NCBI GenBank assembly: GCA_028284235.1
Contig: JANQSC010000014.1
Coordinates: 46,412-110,411, forward strand
Source: Opitutaceae bacterium
GTDB lineage: Bacteria > Verrucomicrobiota > Verrucomicrobiia > Opitutales > Opitutaceae
Direction of reading: 5' to 3'
DNA: 64,000 nt
Shown: positions 42,411 through 50,764 of the stretch, piece by piece
Numbering within the stretch: position 1 is the first letter of the stretch
Layout of the letters: each line of letters begins with the position of its first letter
Notes under the pieces: generated by a model
Database searches by the model: none
The model's input: the letters and a program-made list of their open reading frames with translations, nothing else
Told to the model about the DNA's origin: nothing
Program-made: the position numbers and the translations under genes

Positions 42411-43198
42411 GGTCGAAACTCCCCTTCTTTCGGATAGTCGCCTTCGCGCACGTCCTCGCAGTAGCCTTCTACCGCCCGCGAGAACATCTGGTCCGCGTCC
42501 ATGTAGCGTCGGGCGAATGGAGGCGAGAATCCGGGGTCCATCCCGAGCAGGTCGTTGAGCACGAGCACTTGGCCGGACGTGCTCGGCCCGCTGCCAATGC
42601 CGATTGTGGGGATGGCCAAGGCGTCCGTCACCCGCTCCGCAACGTGGCTTGGAATGCACTCGAGCACGATGGCGAAGCAGCCGGCTTCCTCAAGTTCGAG
42701 CGCTTCGTCGAGCAAGGTTTGAGCCGCGCTTTCGTCTCGGGCCTGAATCTTGAACCCGCCAAATTCGTTGACCGACTGAGGGGTCATTCCCAGGTGGCCC
42801 ATGACCGGCACGCCGGCGTCGACCCAATTGCCGATGAGCTCCGCGTTGCCGCGACAGCGCTCCACTTTGACCGCGTTGGCCCCGGCGCGCATCAATTGGG
42901 CCACCGACCGCGTCGCCGCGTCCGCGCTGCCCCGATAGGACAAGAAAGGCATGTCGGCGACGATTACTTTGTCCGGAGCGCCGCGCCGCGTCGCTTGCGT
43001 GTGGGTTTCGATCATGGAAACCGTCGCCTGAAGCGTGCTGTCGTAACCGTGGACGACCATCGCGCAGGAGTCGCCCACCAAGAGCGCGTCCACGCTCGTC
43101 TCGTTGAGAATCTTGGCGGTCGCCGCATCGTAGCAGGTCACCATGGTGATGGGCGAGCCCGCCGCTTTCCGCCGTTGGAAATCTGGAATAGTTTTCAT
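42407..43198 (-). CDS. panB: 3-methyl-2-oxobutanoate hydroxymethyltransferase
   Basis: PanB makes ketopantoate from 2-oxoisovalerate and methylene-tetrahydrofolate. The 263-residue TIM-barrel protein shows IPDFQRRKAAGSPITMVTCYD, LLVGDSCAMVVHGYDSTL, VMGHLGMTPQSVNEFGGFKI and GIGSGPSTSGQVLVLNDLLG. It is the first gene of the pantothenate operon. No operator could be recognised in the 160 bases upstream. Confidence 0.97.
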   Translation of the reverse strand: MKTIPDFQRRKAAGSPITMVTCYDAATAKILNETSVDALLVGDSCAMVVHGYDSTLQATVSMIETHTQATRRGAPDKVIVADMPFLSYRGSADAATRSVAQLMRAGANAVKVERCRGNAELIGNWVDAGVPVMGHLGMTPQSVNEFGGFKIQARDESAAQTLLDEALELEEAGCFAIVLECIPSHVAERVTDALAIPTIGIGSGPSTSGQVLVLNDLLGMDPGFSPPFARRYMDADQMFSRAVEGYCEDVREGDYPKEGEFRP

Positions 43199-43365
43199 TT
43201 CGGGTGCCTGTCTCGAGGATCAGGATCCTAGTGAATGGGATTTTTTGTATTTCTGATTTTAGCCGATTCGCGATCCACGGGAGCTACCCTCGCGGTCGCC
43301 AGGCAAATGTTTCATGAGGATAAACGAGCGGGAGGCAACCTTTATTGACCGTGTCCACTGTCATA

Positions 43366-44085
43366 CTAAGCCGTTTTGGTGATCTCCACGAACGCGGTCA
43401 CCAGGGGCTGGTCCCGGTGGTAGCACCAGTGCTTTTCGGCGAAATCCGGCGCCGCTCTCTCCGAGGTGACCGGATAGGGCGAGACCAGCACCTCCAGCTC
43501 GTCGGGCGAAAAGTAGCGGACCCCTTCGCCGTACGGCTTGCCTTCGGGTGTGCAATCCGTCGTGAGAAGGAGCTTCCCACCGACTTTCAAGCAGCGATAC
43601 ATTTCCGCGACCGCTTTCTCATAGTCGGGGATGTGCTCGATGACCGAGATGGAGGTGATCAAGTCAAAGGAGCCATCGGCGTACGCCATGCGGGTGAGGT
43701 CGATGTTCTTCACGCGGACGCTCCCGTTCGCGCGAATGGCCCGGTACCAGGTTTCAATGTTCGCCTCGCTGGGCTTGCGGGGCAAGAGGCGGGCGCGGCG
43801 GAGCAGGTTTTTGCAAACACGTTCGACCATGAGGTCCGACACCGTGACGTCGGGGCAATGCTGGGCGAGCCACAAGCCGAAGAACGTATTCACGGAACCG
43901 GTATCGAGGCAGCGCTCGAGCGGGCCCTCCCTGTCGATCGATTCGATTACCTGATCGAGCTCCCAATTGCGGAGGCGAATCGGGTAGCCGTACTCCGGCC
44001 CAATCGTTTCACGCACGTAGTCGTCGTAGACTGCCATCCGCTCAAAGTGCGCTTTATCAAGGTCTTCATGCCGGAAATACTTCAT
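43366..44085 (-). CDS. class I SAM-dependent methyltransferase
   Basis: A 239-residue protein. The Rossmann region has CLDTGSVNTFFGLWLAQ (a divergent motif I, with SV replacing GxG), DLTRMAYADGSFDLITSISVIEHIPDYEKAVAEMYRCLKVGGKLLLTTDC (motif post I to III). It resembles methyltransferases of the Methyltransf_11 type acting on small molecules or sugars; the substrate is unknown. ATG 44085 is chosen because the extension to 44238 is not conserved-looking. It is divergent from the MurA-like gene. Confidence 0.83.
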   Translation of the reverse strand: MKYFRHEDLDKAHFERMAVYDDYVRETIGPEYGYPIRLRNWELDQVIESIDREGPLERCLDTGSVNTFFGLWLAQHCPDVTVSDLMVERVCKNLLRRARLLPRKPSEANIETWYRAIRANGSVRVKNIDLTRMAYADGSFDLITSISVIEHIPDYEKAVAEMYRCLKVGGKLLLTTDCTPEGKPYGEGVRYFSPDELEVLVSPYPVTSERAAPDFAEKHWCYHRDQPLVTAFVEITKTA

Positions 44086-44312
44086 TGAGGAGCACGATTC
44101 GTCGCCGCCCGGGGGGAGGCAGCGCCATCGATGGGGCGCACTAAAATTCCTATTTCCGCCGATGTCCAACAAACTATCTCCGCGAAAGCGAGCAAGCCGC
44201 ATTGATAAATATAGATTGAAAAGGCTCCGGCGACCCACCTCTAGGCTCGCATTGCGGTCGGCCAGAATCAGTATTCACGGGAAACAGCACCTCCTTTTTT
44301 TAACAAACTCGC

Positions 44313-45605
44313 ATGGCGGATCTAATCGTACACGGCGGCAAGCCCCTTTCTGGAAACATCACCCCTTCGGGGAACAAGAACGCGGTTCTGCCCATACTCT
44401 GCGCGAGCCTCCTCTCCTCCGGGCCGGTCGAGCTTTCCAATATCCCCGCCATCACCGACATCGAGAAACTCGTCTCCTTCTTCCGACAAATTGGCTCCCA
44501 AATCGTCTGGAACCGCGAAGAAGGGACCATGCGGCTGGACCACTCGAACCTGGGCGCTACCTTCGACGCGGACGACTTGCCGCAAGGCATGCGCTCGTCC
44601 GTCCTCCTCTTCGCTCCCCTGCTTTTCCGTTTCAAACGAATCTCGCTCGACTCCAACCCGAAAGGCTGCGCCCTCGGAATTCGCGAGCTGGACCCGCACC
44701 TCGAAATCCTCTCCAAGCTCGGCGCCAGGATCGAGCACAACGGAACCCTCGAGATTTCCATCGCCGACCGCTTCCAAGGGGCCGACCACTGGGCGGACTA
44801 CATGTCCGTGACCACGACGGAGACCTTCGTGATGGCCGCCGCGCTAGCCCAGGGCGACTCCACGCTGACCAACGCCGCCAGCGAACCGCATGTCCAGGAC
44901 TTGTGCCGTTTTCTCGAGACCATGGGCGCCCGTATTCACGGTATCGGCACGAGCGTGTTGAGAGTTTCCGGCATCGAGGGTCTGGACGCGGCGAGCGCTC
45001 GAGTTTCGTCCGACCATCACGAGGTGGCGACCTTTCTCGCCCTCGGAGCCATCACCGGCGGCGAAGTGAAAGTCCTGAACTCCACCCCTGAGCACTTCGC
45101 ATTAATCGGCCGCAGTTTCGCCAAACTCGGGGTCGAGATCAGCCACGAGGGCGACACAGCCATTTGCGCCGCCGACCAGTCCTTCCGTATCCAACAACCG
45201 TTTACAACCAACCTTCTGCCAAAGATCGAGGCCGCGCCTTGGCCCTATTTCCCCGTCGACTTGCTCCCGCTCATGATCGCCCTCGCCACCAAGGCCGACG
45301 GCGTCATGCACTTCTGGAACAAAGTCTACGAAGGCGGCTTTTCCTGGCTGCCGGAGCTGACCAAGTTCGGGGCCCACGCAGTCATGAGCGATCCGCACCG
45401 GATCATCGTTTTCGGGAATCGCCCCATGCGGCCGGCCTCCGTGGAGCCGCCCTACATCATCCGCGCCGCCGTAGCGCTGTACATGATGGCGGCGAGCATC
45501 GAGGGCAACAGCGTGGTTCGCAAAGCCGACCCCATCCGCCGGGCCCATCCCTATTTCGCCGAGAACCTGCGCAAGCTCGGCGCCGATATCGAGTGGGACG
45601 AGTGA
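44313..45605 (+). CDS. UDP-N-acetylglucosamine 1-carboxyvinyltransferase, MurA-like (divergent)
   Basis: MurA adds enolpyruvate to UDP-GlcNAc, the first committed step of peptidoglycan synthesis. The 430-residue protein has SGNITPSGNKNAVLPILCASLL (the conserved Lys-Asn pair), SVLLFAPLLFRFKRI, the catalytic Cys119 in PKGCALGIRELDPH and the Arg five residues later. The segment WPYFPVDLLPLMIALATKADG carries the catalytic Asp. The loop differs from the usual GGCxIGxRPVD: there is a short insertion and RP becomes RE. It may be the cell's MurA or a second paralogue. Confidence 0.85.
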   Translation: MADLIVHGGKPLSGNITPSGNKNAVLPILCASLLSSGPVELSNIPAITDIEKLVSFFRQIGSQIVWNREEGTMRLDHSNLGATFDADDLPQGMRSSVLLFAPLLFRFKRISLDSNPKGCALGIRELDPHLEILSKLGARIEHNGTLEISIADRFQGADHWADYMSVTTTETFVMAAALAQGDSTLTNAASEPHVQDLCRFLETMGARIHGIGTSVLRVSGIEGLDAASARVSSDHHEVATFLALGAITGGEVKVLNSTPEHFALIGRSFAKLGVEISHEGDTAICAADQSFRIQQPFTTNLLPKIEAAPWPYFPVDLLPLMIALATKADGVMHFWNKVYEGGFSWLPELTKFGAHAVMSDPHRIIVFGNRPMRPASVEPPYIIRAAVALYMMAASIEGNSVVRKADPIRRAHPYFAENLRKLGADIEWDE

Positions 45606-45627
45606 GCCTTCTCGCCGGATCTACGAA

Positions 45628-46230
45628 CTAGTCGACGAGCGCGAACAAGCGGTCGGAGTCCTCCCAGAGGTCGACGTGATTCGCCTCGAGATCGACCGAG
45701 CGGTCCGCGCTTTTGAGGGCGGAAAGCGGGCCCTTCAAAGCGGCGATGTAGAGCGTACACAAAGCGCCCGTGCTCCGATTCCGGACCTGCACGTGGGCGG
45801 CCTGCTGGCCTTGCAACTGACAGTAGCGCGCTCCCAGCACCTCGTAGGCGGAAAGAATTTTCTGCTTCATCAGCGGGGTCACCGAGAACCCAAGATCCTC
45901 GAGCTCGTTTTGAACCCCGTCGAACGTGGCCGCTTTGACGTCGAAATTCGAATAGGCGTTGTGTCGCATGGCGATTTCGCCCGCCACGTCGAAGTAGAAC
46001 TCCTCTTGGCTCGGGGACTGGTTGCGGGCCAGTTGGAAGGACAGGGCCATGACGACGGCCGCGGCCGCCGCTACCGGCATCCAGTATTTCCACCAAGTGT
46101 TATTGCGAGCGCTCGTGGTCGACCGGGCTTGGGTCCGGCTCTCGTCCAAGATGTTTTGCACCTTTTCCGCAGATAGTTTCTGGCTGAGAAACAGGTCTCT
46201 TACGTGTTTGTCTATTTCTTGCTCGTTCAT
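45628..46230 (-). CDS. membrane protein, probable anti-sigma factor
   Basis: A 200-residue protein with one membrane helix (about residues 51-67), a cytosolic N-terminal segment of about 47 residues, and a C-terminal extracytoplasmic domain with no recognised family. It starts 21 bases after the ECF sigma gene ends on the same strand. The single-helix topology and pairing suggest an anti-sigma factor, but the usual zinc-binding His/Cys motif (ZAS) is absent. The function is inferred from context. Confidence 0.65.
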   Translation of the reverse strand: MNEQEIDKHVRDLFLSQKLSAEKVQNILDESRTQARSTTSARNNTWWKYWMPVAAAAAVVMALSFQLARNQSPSQEEFYFDVAGEIAMRHNAYSNFDVKAATFDGVQNELEDLGFSVTPLMKQKILSAYEVLGARYCQLQGQQAAHVQVRNRSTGALCTLYIAALKGPLSALKSADRSVDLEANHVDLWEDSDRLFALVD

Positions 46231-46251
46231 GGCAATCGTCTCCGTTCGCGC

Positions 46252-46791
46252 TTATTTGGTTTCGCGGAATTCGCTTCCCAACGCTTTGGCGAGTTTTTGC
46301 CGGGCGCGGTGAATGTGGCTGAGAATGGTGCCGCGCGGCGACCCGGTTTGTTCTGAAATTTCACTGGCGGTATACCCTTCAACGACATTGAGGTAGAGGG
46401 CTTCACTTTCTTCCGGCCGCAATTTGCTCATCAGCAGCTCCATGTCCATGGAAACGCCCTTCGACTCGGACTTCCCGTTCTCGGGATGCGACTCGAGCGG
46501 CTCGAACTGGACGATCTTGCTACGGCGCTTCTGGTCGTAAAAGAGGTTGCGCACCGCGCGGAACAAGACCGGCGTCCCCTCCACTTTGCCGTAAGCGCGG
46601 GTCAATTTCATCCACGCTTGCTGCACCAAGTCCTCGGCATCCTGATGGTGCCGGGCGATAGACAACGCGTACCGATAGCCCGCCTGCACCAGTTCGGTGT
46701 CGCTCAAGGCGCTTTGAGTATTGGGTTTATCGGATGTCATGGTCTGGGCGCGAGGTAAGTGATCCGACATAGAAACCGCTGCGGCGCTCAT
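46252..46791 (-). CDS. ECF-type RNA polymerase sigma factor
   Basis: A 179-residue sigma factor. Region 2 reads ALSIARHHQDAEDLVQQAWMKLTRAYGKVEGTPVLFRAVRNLFYDQKR; region 4 reads LRPEESEALYLNVVEGYTASEISEQTGSPRGTILSHIHRARQKLAKALG, a helix-turn-helix for the -35 element. The N-terminal 30 residues are poorly conserved. ATG 46791 has AAGGAA 8 bases upstream, one of the few Shine-Dalgarno-like sites here, and is chosen over TTG 46797; ATG 46740 is possible. It is followed by the probable anti-sigma gene. Confidence 0.9.
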   Translation of the reverse strand: MSAAAVSMSDHLPRAQTMTSDKPNTQSALSDTELVQAGYRYALSIARHHQDAEDLVQQAWMKLTRAYGKVEGTPVLFRAVRNLFYDQKRRSKIVQFEPLESHPENGKSESKGVSMDMELLMSKLRPEESEALYLNVVEGYTASEISEQTGSPRGTILSHIHRARQKLAKALGSEFRETK

Positions 46792-46940
46792 TTTCAAATT
46801 CCTTTTCCGTTCAATTTTAGATTCGTGTGGAGGGCGAGCCCGTCAATGGCTCGGTGTGGGTAAAACGGCCCTTTCTCGCGGTTGATTGCTTGGCATTGAA
46901 AAGGAGGATCTCAAATCGATGTCTGGCTATCTGTAAACTA

Positions 46941-46968
46941 TTGTTCATCAGCTATTTAAGTTTAATAT
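46941..46968 (+). promoter_or_regulatory. possible promoter of lemA
   Basis: TTGTTC (46941-46946) and TAATAT (46963-46968) with a 16-base spacer resemble a housekeeping promoter. It would start transcription near 46976, about 64 bases before the lemA ATG. The boxes are only partial matches. Confidence 0.3.
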
Positions 46969-47039
46969 AGATCCTTCTCTGCAAAACGGACGCGAAAAAA
47001 GCCTAGCCCGGTCGCCCAACAAGCGATTAGCTCGACGCC

Positions 47040-47642
47040 ATGACTGCCCTTATCATCGTCGCCGCCATTCTCCTCCTCGCCGTAATCGTCGTCGTCCTGT
47101 GGGCGATCGGGGCCTACAACGGACTCGTCCGCCTGCGCAACCGGTTCAAAAACGCCTTTTCCCAAATCGACGTACAACTTAAGCGCCGCTACGACCTCAT
47201 CCCCAATCTCGTCGAAACCGCCAAGGGCTACCTCGCGCACGAACGCGAAACGCTCGAAGCGGTCATTTCCGCTCGCAACGCCGCCCAGTCCGCCATCGGC
47301 CAAGCAACCGCCAATCCCGAGAATGCCGACGCGATCAAAGGTCTGCTCGGAGCGGAAACGGTGCTTGCCGGAGCCATGACCAAGTTCATGGCCCTGGCCG
47401 AAGCCTATCCCGATCTCAAGGCCAACCAGAACATGATGCAGCTCACCGAAGAGCTCACCTCGACCGAAAACAAAGTGGCCTTCGCCCGGCAGTCCTTCAA
47501 CGACAGCGTCATGGCCTACAACACCGCCCGCGAGACCTTCCCGACGGTCGTAATCGCCAACAGCATGGGGTTCAAGGAAGCCGCCCTCTTCGAAATCCAG
47601 GACGAGGCCGAAAAAGAGGCGCCCAAAGTATCGTTCGACTAA
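47040..47642 (+). CDS. LemA-family protein
   Basis: A 200-residue protein with an N-terminal membrane helix (IIVAAILLLAVIVVVLWAI) and the LemA body: LRNRFKNAFSQIDVQLKRRYDLIPNLVETAKGYLAHERETLEAV, VLAGAMTKFMALAEAYPDLKANQNMMQL and QSFNDSVMAYNTARETFPTVVIA. LemA proteins have coiled helices facing the cytoplasm or periplasm; the role is unclear. It is paired with the M48 protease gene 30 bases downstream, an association often seen in bacteria. Confidence 0.93.
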   Translation: MTALIIVAAILLLAVIVVVLWAIGAYNGLVRLRNRFKNAFSQIDVQLKRRYDLIPNLVETAKGYLAHERETLEAVISARNAAQSAIGQATANPENADAIKGLLGAETVLAGAMTKFMALAEAYPDLKANQNMMQLTEELTSTENKVAFARQSFNDSVMAYNTARETFPTVVIANSMGFKEAALFEIQDEAEKEAPKVSFD

Positions 47643-47672
47643 TAAGCCCGCGCCCGAACCGAACCGTCCCGC

Positions 47673-49448
47673 ATGGATTTTTTCGAGGCTCAGGACAACG
47701 CCCGGCGCAAGACCAAGACACTCGTCGCCCTCTTCATCGTCGCCGTTTTCGCAATGGGCGGATTGATCTACTGCGGAACGACTTTCGCGCTGATTTCGCA
47801 AGTCGACCCGCATCTTCCTTGGTTCAGCGGGGAACGCTTTTTCTGGGTCATGGGACCCGTCGCCCTGTTCGTGTTCACCTGCTCGATGTGGAAGATGGGC
47901 TCGTTGAAAGAAGGTGGCAGCTCCATCGCCCTCATGCTCGGCGCCGTCAAAGTACCGGCGAATCCCGACGACCCCAAACTGCAGCAGTACCGCCACGTCG
48001 TCGAGGAAATGGCCATCGCGTCCGGAATTCGGATACCCGAAATCTACGTTCAGCCCGACGAGCATAGTATCAACGCCTTCGCCGCCGGCTACGCGCTGCA
48101 GGACGCGGTCGTCGCGGTCAGCCAAGGCTGCCTGGACCAGCTCGACCGCGACGAGCTGCAAGGAGTCGTCGCCCACGAGTTCAGCCATATTTTGAACGGG
48201 GACATGCGAATCAACACACGGCTGATCGGCGTCCTCTTCGGACTGCTCGCGGTCGCGGTCGTCGGACGGTTCTTCCTCAGAGGATTCGCCTACAGCGGGG
48301 GGAGCCGCTCCCGCCGCAACAGCAAAGGAGGCGGAGGAGTCATTGTCATCATCGCCATCGTTGTCATGATCGTTGGATACGTGGGCGTCTTTTTCGGACG
48401 GCTCATTCAAAGCGCGATCTCCCGCCAGCGCGAATTCCTCGCGGATGCCGCCGCTGTGCAATTCACTCGAAATCCGGGAGGGATCGCCAATGCCCTTCGC
48501 AAAATCAATTTAGTTAAGAACGGCTCGCGAATCAACCACCCCGACGCCATTGAAGCCGGTCACCTATTCTTCTCCAACGCGTTTTCGCGGCCCTTCGCCA
48601 GCGCCTTCGCTACCCACCCGCCGCTCGCCGATCGCATCGACGCCATCGACCCGCGGGGTGACACGGTCAAGAAACTCACCGTCAAGAAACGCGACGAGAC
48701 CTCCAAGCAAACCCGCCGCCGAACCGCCAGCGATCTCGTTTCCGGACTCGGCTCCCTGGACGAGGATTCTGTCGCTCAAGCAGAGGCAGCAATCGGTTCG
48801 CTTCCCGCCCATCTCTCCCAAATGGCTCGCGAGCCGCTCTCGGCCTCCGCGATATTGCTCGCGTCAATCGGCCATGGTGACCGTGTATCCGAGTATCAAC
48901 GACTCACTCCCGATCAGCAAAATTCGGCATTCGAAATCGCCCTGAGCGCGATCAAGGAGCTGACCCCGCAGAAACTAGAAGTCGAGCTGGCGACTCTTCG
49001 CCAACTCGCCCAAGCCGATCGCGTGGTCGACTTCAACGAGCATTGTCTCCTCATGGCGATCGAACGGAATATCCACCAGTTCCACACGAATTCCGATGTC
49101 GGGAAGCGGCCCTTTCAGGCCATTCGCCCGGAAGTCGAAACCGTTCTTTCCGCGATTGCCCTCGCGGGCGCGTCCAGCGACGCCGACGCGGAAACTTCGT
49201 TTGCCGCAGGCGCGGTCGCCTTCAATCGATTCGGCGCCCAGCTCCGAGCGAACTTCGAGGCGGCCCGCCACCCGGGCGCCCTCAACGCCGCGCTGACCAA
49301 GGCCAGCGAAGGAATCCCCGTCGCGCGAAGAACCCTCTTGCAGGCCGCTGTGAAAGCGGTCGCCCACGACGAAACGCTGACTCGCGAAGAAACTCAATAC
49401 CTGCGGTCGCTCTGCGCAGCGCTAGACTGCCCCGCGCCCGCTCTCTAA
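47673..49448 (+). CDS. M48-family membrane zinc protease with C-terminal extension (HtpX-like)
   Basis: A 591-residue protein. Two helices near the N-terminus are followed by the M48 domain with the zinc motif His168-Glu-x-x-His172 (GVVAHEFSHILNGDMRIN) and later QREFLADAAAVQFTRNPGG with the third ligand Glu. Another helix pair flanks it, as in HtpX. The last 260 residues (from about 330) form a helical, soluble domain (LSAIKELTPQKLEVELATLRQLAQADRVVDFNEHCLLM) somewhat like TerB repeats. HtpX-type proteases degrade damaged membrane proteins. The added domain may bind substrates or partners. Confidence 0.9.
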   Translation: MDFFEAQDNARRKTKTLVALFIVAVFAMGGLIYCGTTFALISQVDPHLPWFSGERFFWVMGPVALFVFTCSMWKMGSLKEGGSSIALMLGAVKVPANPDDPKLQQYRHVVEEMAIASGIRIPEIYVQPDEHSINAFAAGYALQDAVVAVSQGCLDQLDRDELQGVVAHEFSHILNGDMRINTRLIGVLFGLLAVAVVGRFFLRGFAYSGGSRSRRNSKGGGGVIVIIAIVVMIVGYVGVFFGRLIQSAISRQREFLADAAAVQFTRNPGGIANALRKINLVKNGSRINHPDAIEAGHLFFSNAFSRPFASAFATHPPLADRIDAIDPRGDTVKKLTVKKRDETSKQTRRRTASDLVSGLGSLDEDSVAQAEAAIGSLPAHLSQMAREPLSASAILLASIGHGDRVSEYQRLTPDQQNSAFEIALSAIKELTPQKLEVELATLRQLAQADRVVDFNEHCLLMAIERNIHQFHTNSDVGKRPFQAIRPEVETVLSAIALAGASSDADAETSFAAGAVAFNRFGAQLRANFEAARHPGALNAALTKASEGIPVARRTLLQAAVKAVAHDETLTREETQYLRSLCAALDCPAPAL

Positions 49449-49471
49449 GCGATTGTCCAACAATCCTAAAA

Positions 49472-49552
49472 TGTAGGGCTGGCGCTTGCGCCACGCCGCG
49501 GATTCAACCAGAAACTCGACCTACGCGGCGCTTCGCAAGCGAAGGCCCTACG
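49472..49552. repeat. 81-bp GTAG-flanked double-hairpin repeat (REP/BIME-like), copy 2
   Basis: The reverse complement of this element matches copy 1 (40338-40418) with one mismatch in each outer block; only the central 20 bases differ. It lies between the convergent M48 protease and gmk genes. Ends are TGTAGGGC and GCCCTACG. Confidence 0.85.
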
Positions 49553-49593
49553 AGAGAGCTCGGATAGTTCCGGCTATGGAGACTTTTTTGGGC

Positions 49594-50211
49594 TTACGCG
49601 AGGCGGGAGGAACGGCGCTTCTCCGCTCGCCAAATACTCTGCAAGGCCTCGAAATCGGCGTCCTTCGACGACGAGCGAATCACGTAGTCGAACGACCGCC
49701 AGGCCTCGACCTCCGTTTCCGCCGACCGGATTCTCCGGGCGATCTCCTCCTCATCGTCTTGCCCTCGACCGCGTAACCGATCCTTCAATACATCGAAGCT
49801 TTCGGGCATAATGAAAACGGTGACCAGTCGGTTCCCAATCGAAGGATGATGCCCGGCAGCTTCCTGCACCGAGGCGACTCCTTGCACATCAATATTCATG
49901 ACAAGATCGATCGTCTTCCCTAGTTTGTCTTCAATCACGCTTCGCAAGGTGCCATAGCGATTCGCGTGCACTTTCGCCCATTCGAGAAACGCCCCTTCCT
50001 CGATGTTCCGGTCGAACTCGTCGTCAGAAAGGAAAAAGTAGTCCTCGCCATCCACTTCGCCGCTTCGCGGCGGACGCGTCGTACAGGTCACCACCCGCTC
50101 GACCTGCTCGTTTTCGCCCACGAGTCGATCGCAGAGCGTAGTTTTGCCGCTTCCCGCGGGCCCCGCGAGAACGAGGAGCAGCGCGATATCCTTCTGCGGC
50201 AATGTATCCAT
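49594..50211 (-). CDS. gmk: guanylate kinase
   Basis: Gmk phosphorylates GMP to GDP. The 205-residue protein has the P-loop VLAGPAGSGKTTLCDRL, VVTCTTRPPRSGEVDGEDYFFLSDDEF (GMP-binding), FLEWAKVHANRYGTL, and VMNIDVQGVASV. It lies at the end of a row miaB, membrane protein, gmk, with 3- to 4-base gaps between genes, all on the minus strand. Confidence 0.96.
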   Translation of the reverse strand: MDTLPQKDIALLLVLAGPAGSGKTTLCDRLVGENEQVERVVTCTTRPPRSGEVDGEDYFFLSDDEFDRNIEEGAFLEWAKVHANRYGTLRSVIEDKLGKTIDLVMNIDVQGVASVQEAAGHHPSIGNRLVTVFIMPESFDVLKDRLRGRGQDDEEEIARRIRSAETEVEAWRSFDYVIRSSSKDADFEALQSIWRAEKRRSSRLA

Positions 50212-50214
50212 AAA

Positions 50215-50760
50215 CTAGTAGGCAAATGCGATCGCGCTGACCAAACTTCCGTAAATAAGGAAAGCCAGGCCGAGCGTTCGCGGCCGAGTTGGAGTGGCGA
50301 ACAGCCAGCCGAAAAAGTCTCGCATCTTGAAAGGCGAATAGCCGAGGTAGAGCGACAGAGCGATCCCGACGTAGATCGGCGTCACCACGAACAGTCTCAA
50401 CGGCTCGTCGTAGCGCCCGAACGCTCCGTCGAGGATCACGTTGGCGGTAAGCAAATACAGAATACACGCGCCACGAACGGAGAGAAAATCTGGAGCGTAC
50501 TTGAACGAGAGCAAGCCGACAAGAGCGAAGCCGACGAAGATGTATTGCTTAAAATCGCCGTAGTTCGCTTTTCCCAAATGGGCGACTTCCCACAACGTCC
50601 ACGCGCCTCCCAGCCCCATAGTCACGTAGGCCGCCAAAGTTGATCGCGGGAAGCCTCTGACGATCATCGACACCGGTTTGCTCGGCAGAGCGAATAAGGC
50701 CCCAACCGCGATAAAAAGAAGGCCTGCGAAAATAGTAGATTGAAAAAGAGTCAGTTCCAT
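50215..50760 (-). CDS. polytopic membrane protein of unknown function
   Basis: A 181-residue protein with five or six hydrophobic helices (FAGLLFIAVGALFAL, LAAYVTMGLGGAWTLWEV, YIFVGFALVGLLSF, ACILYLLTANVILDGAF, LFVVTPIYVGIALSLYLGY, LGLAFLIYGSLVSAIAFAY). I do not recognise the family and see no conserved charged pair. It is packed between miaB and gmk with gaps of a few bases, so it is co-expressed with them. ATG 50760 is chosen over a longer frame that runs into miaB. Confidence 0.85.
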   Translation of the reverse strand: MELTLFQSTIFAGLLFIAVGALFALPSKPVSMIVRGFPRSTLAAYVTMGLGGAWTLWEVAHLGKANYGDFKQYIFVGFALVGLLSFKYAPDFLSVRGACILYLLTANVILDGAFGRYDEPLRLFVVTPIYVGIALSLYLGYSPFKMRDFFGWLFATPTRPRTLGLAFLIYGSLVSAIAFAY

Positions 50761-50764
50761 TGCG

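Noticed and set aside
43199..43365. tRNA gene in the gap between panB and the methyltransferase gene
   Set aside because: No cloverleaf, T-loop GTTCRA at the right place or acceptor pairing was found here or in other gaps.
46907..46936. AGGAGG followed by a five-codon frame (MSGYL) before lemA
   Set aside because: The spacing (about 11 bases) is long, the peptide is tiny and no hairpin of an attenuator follows.
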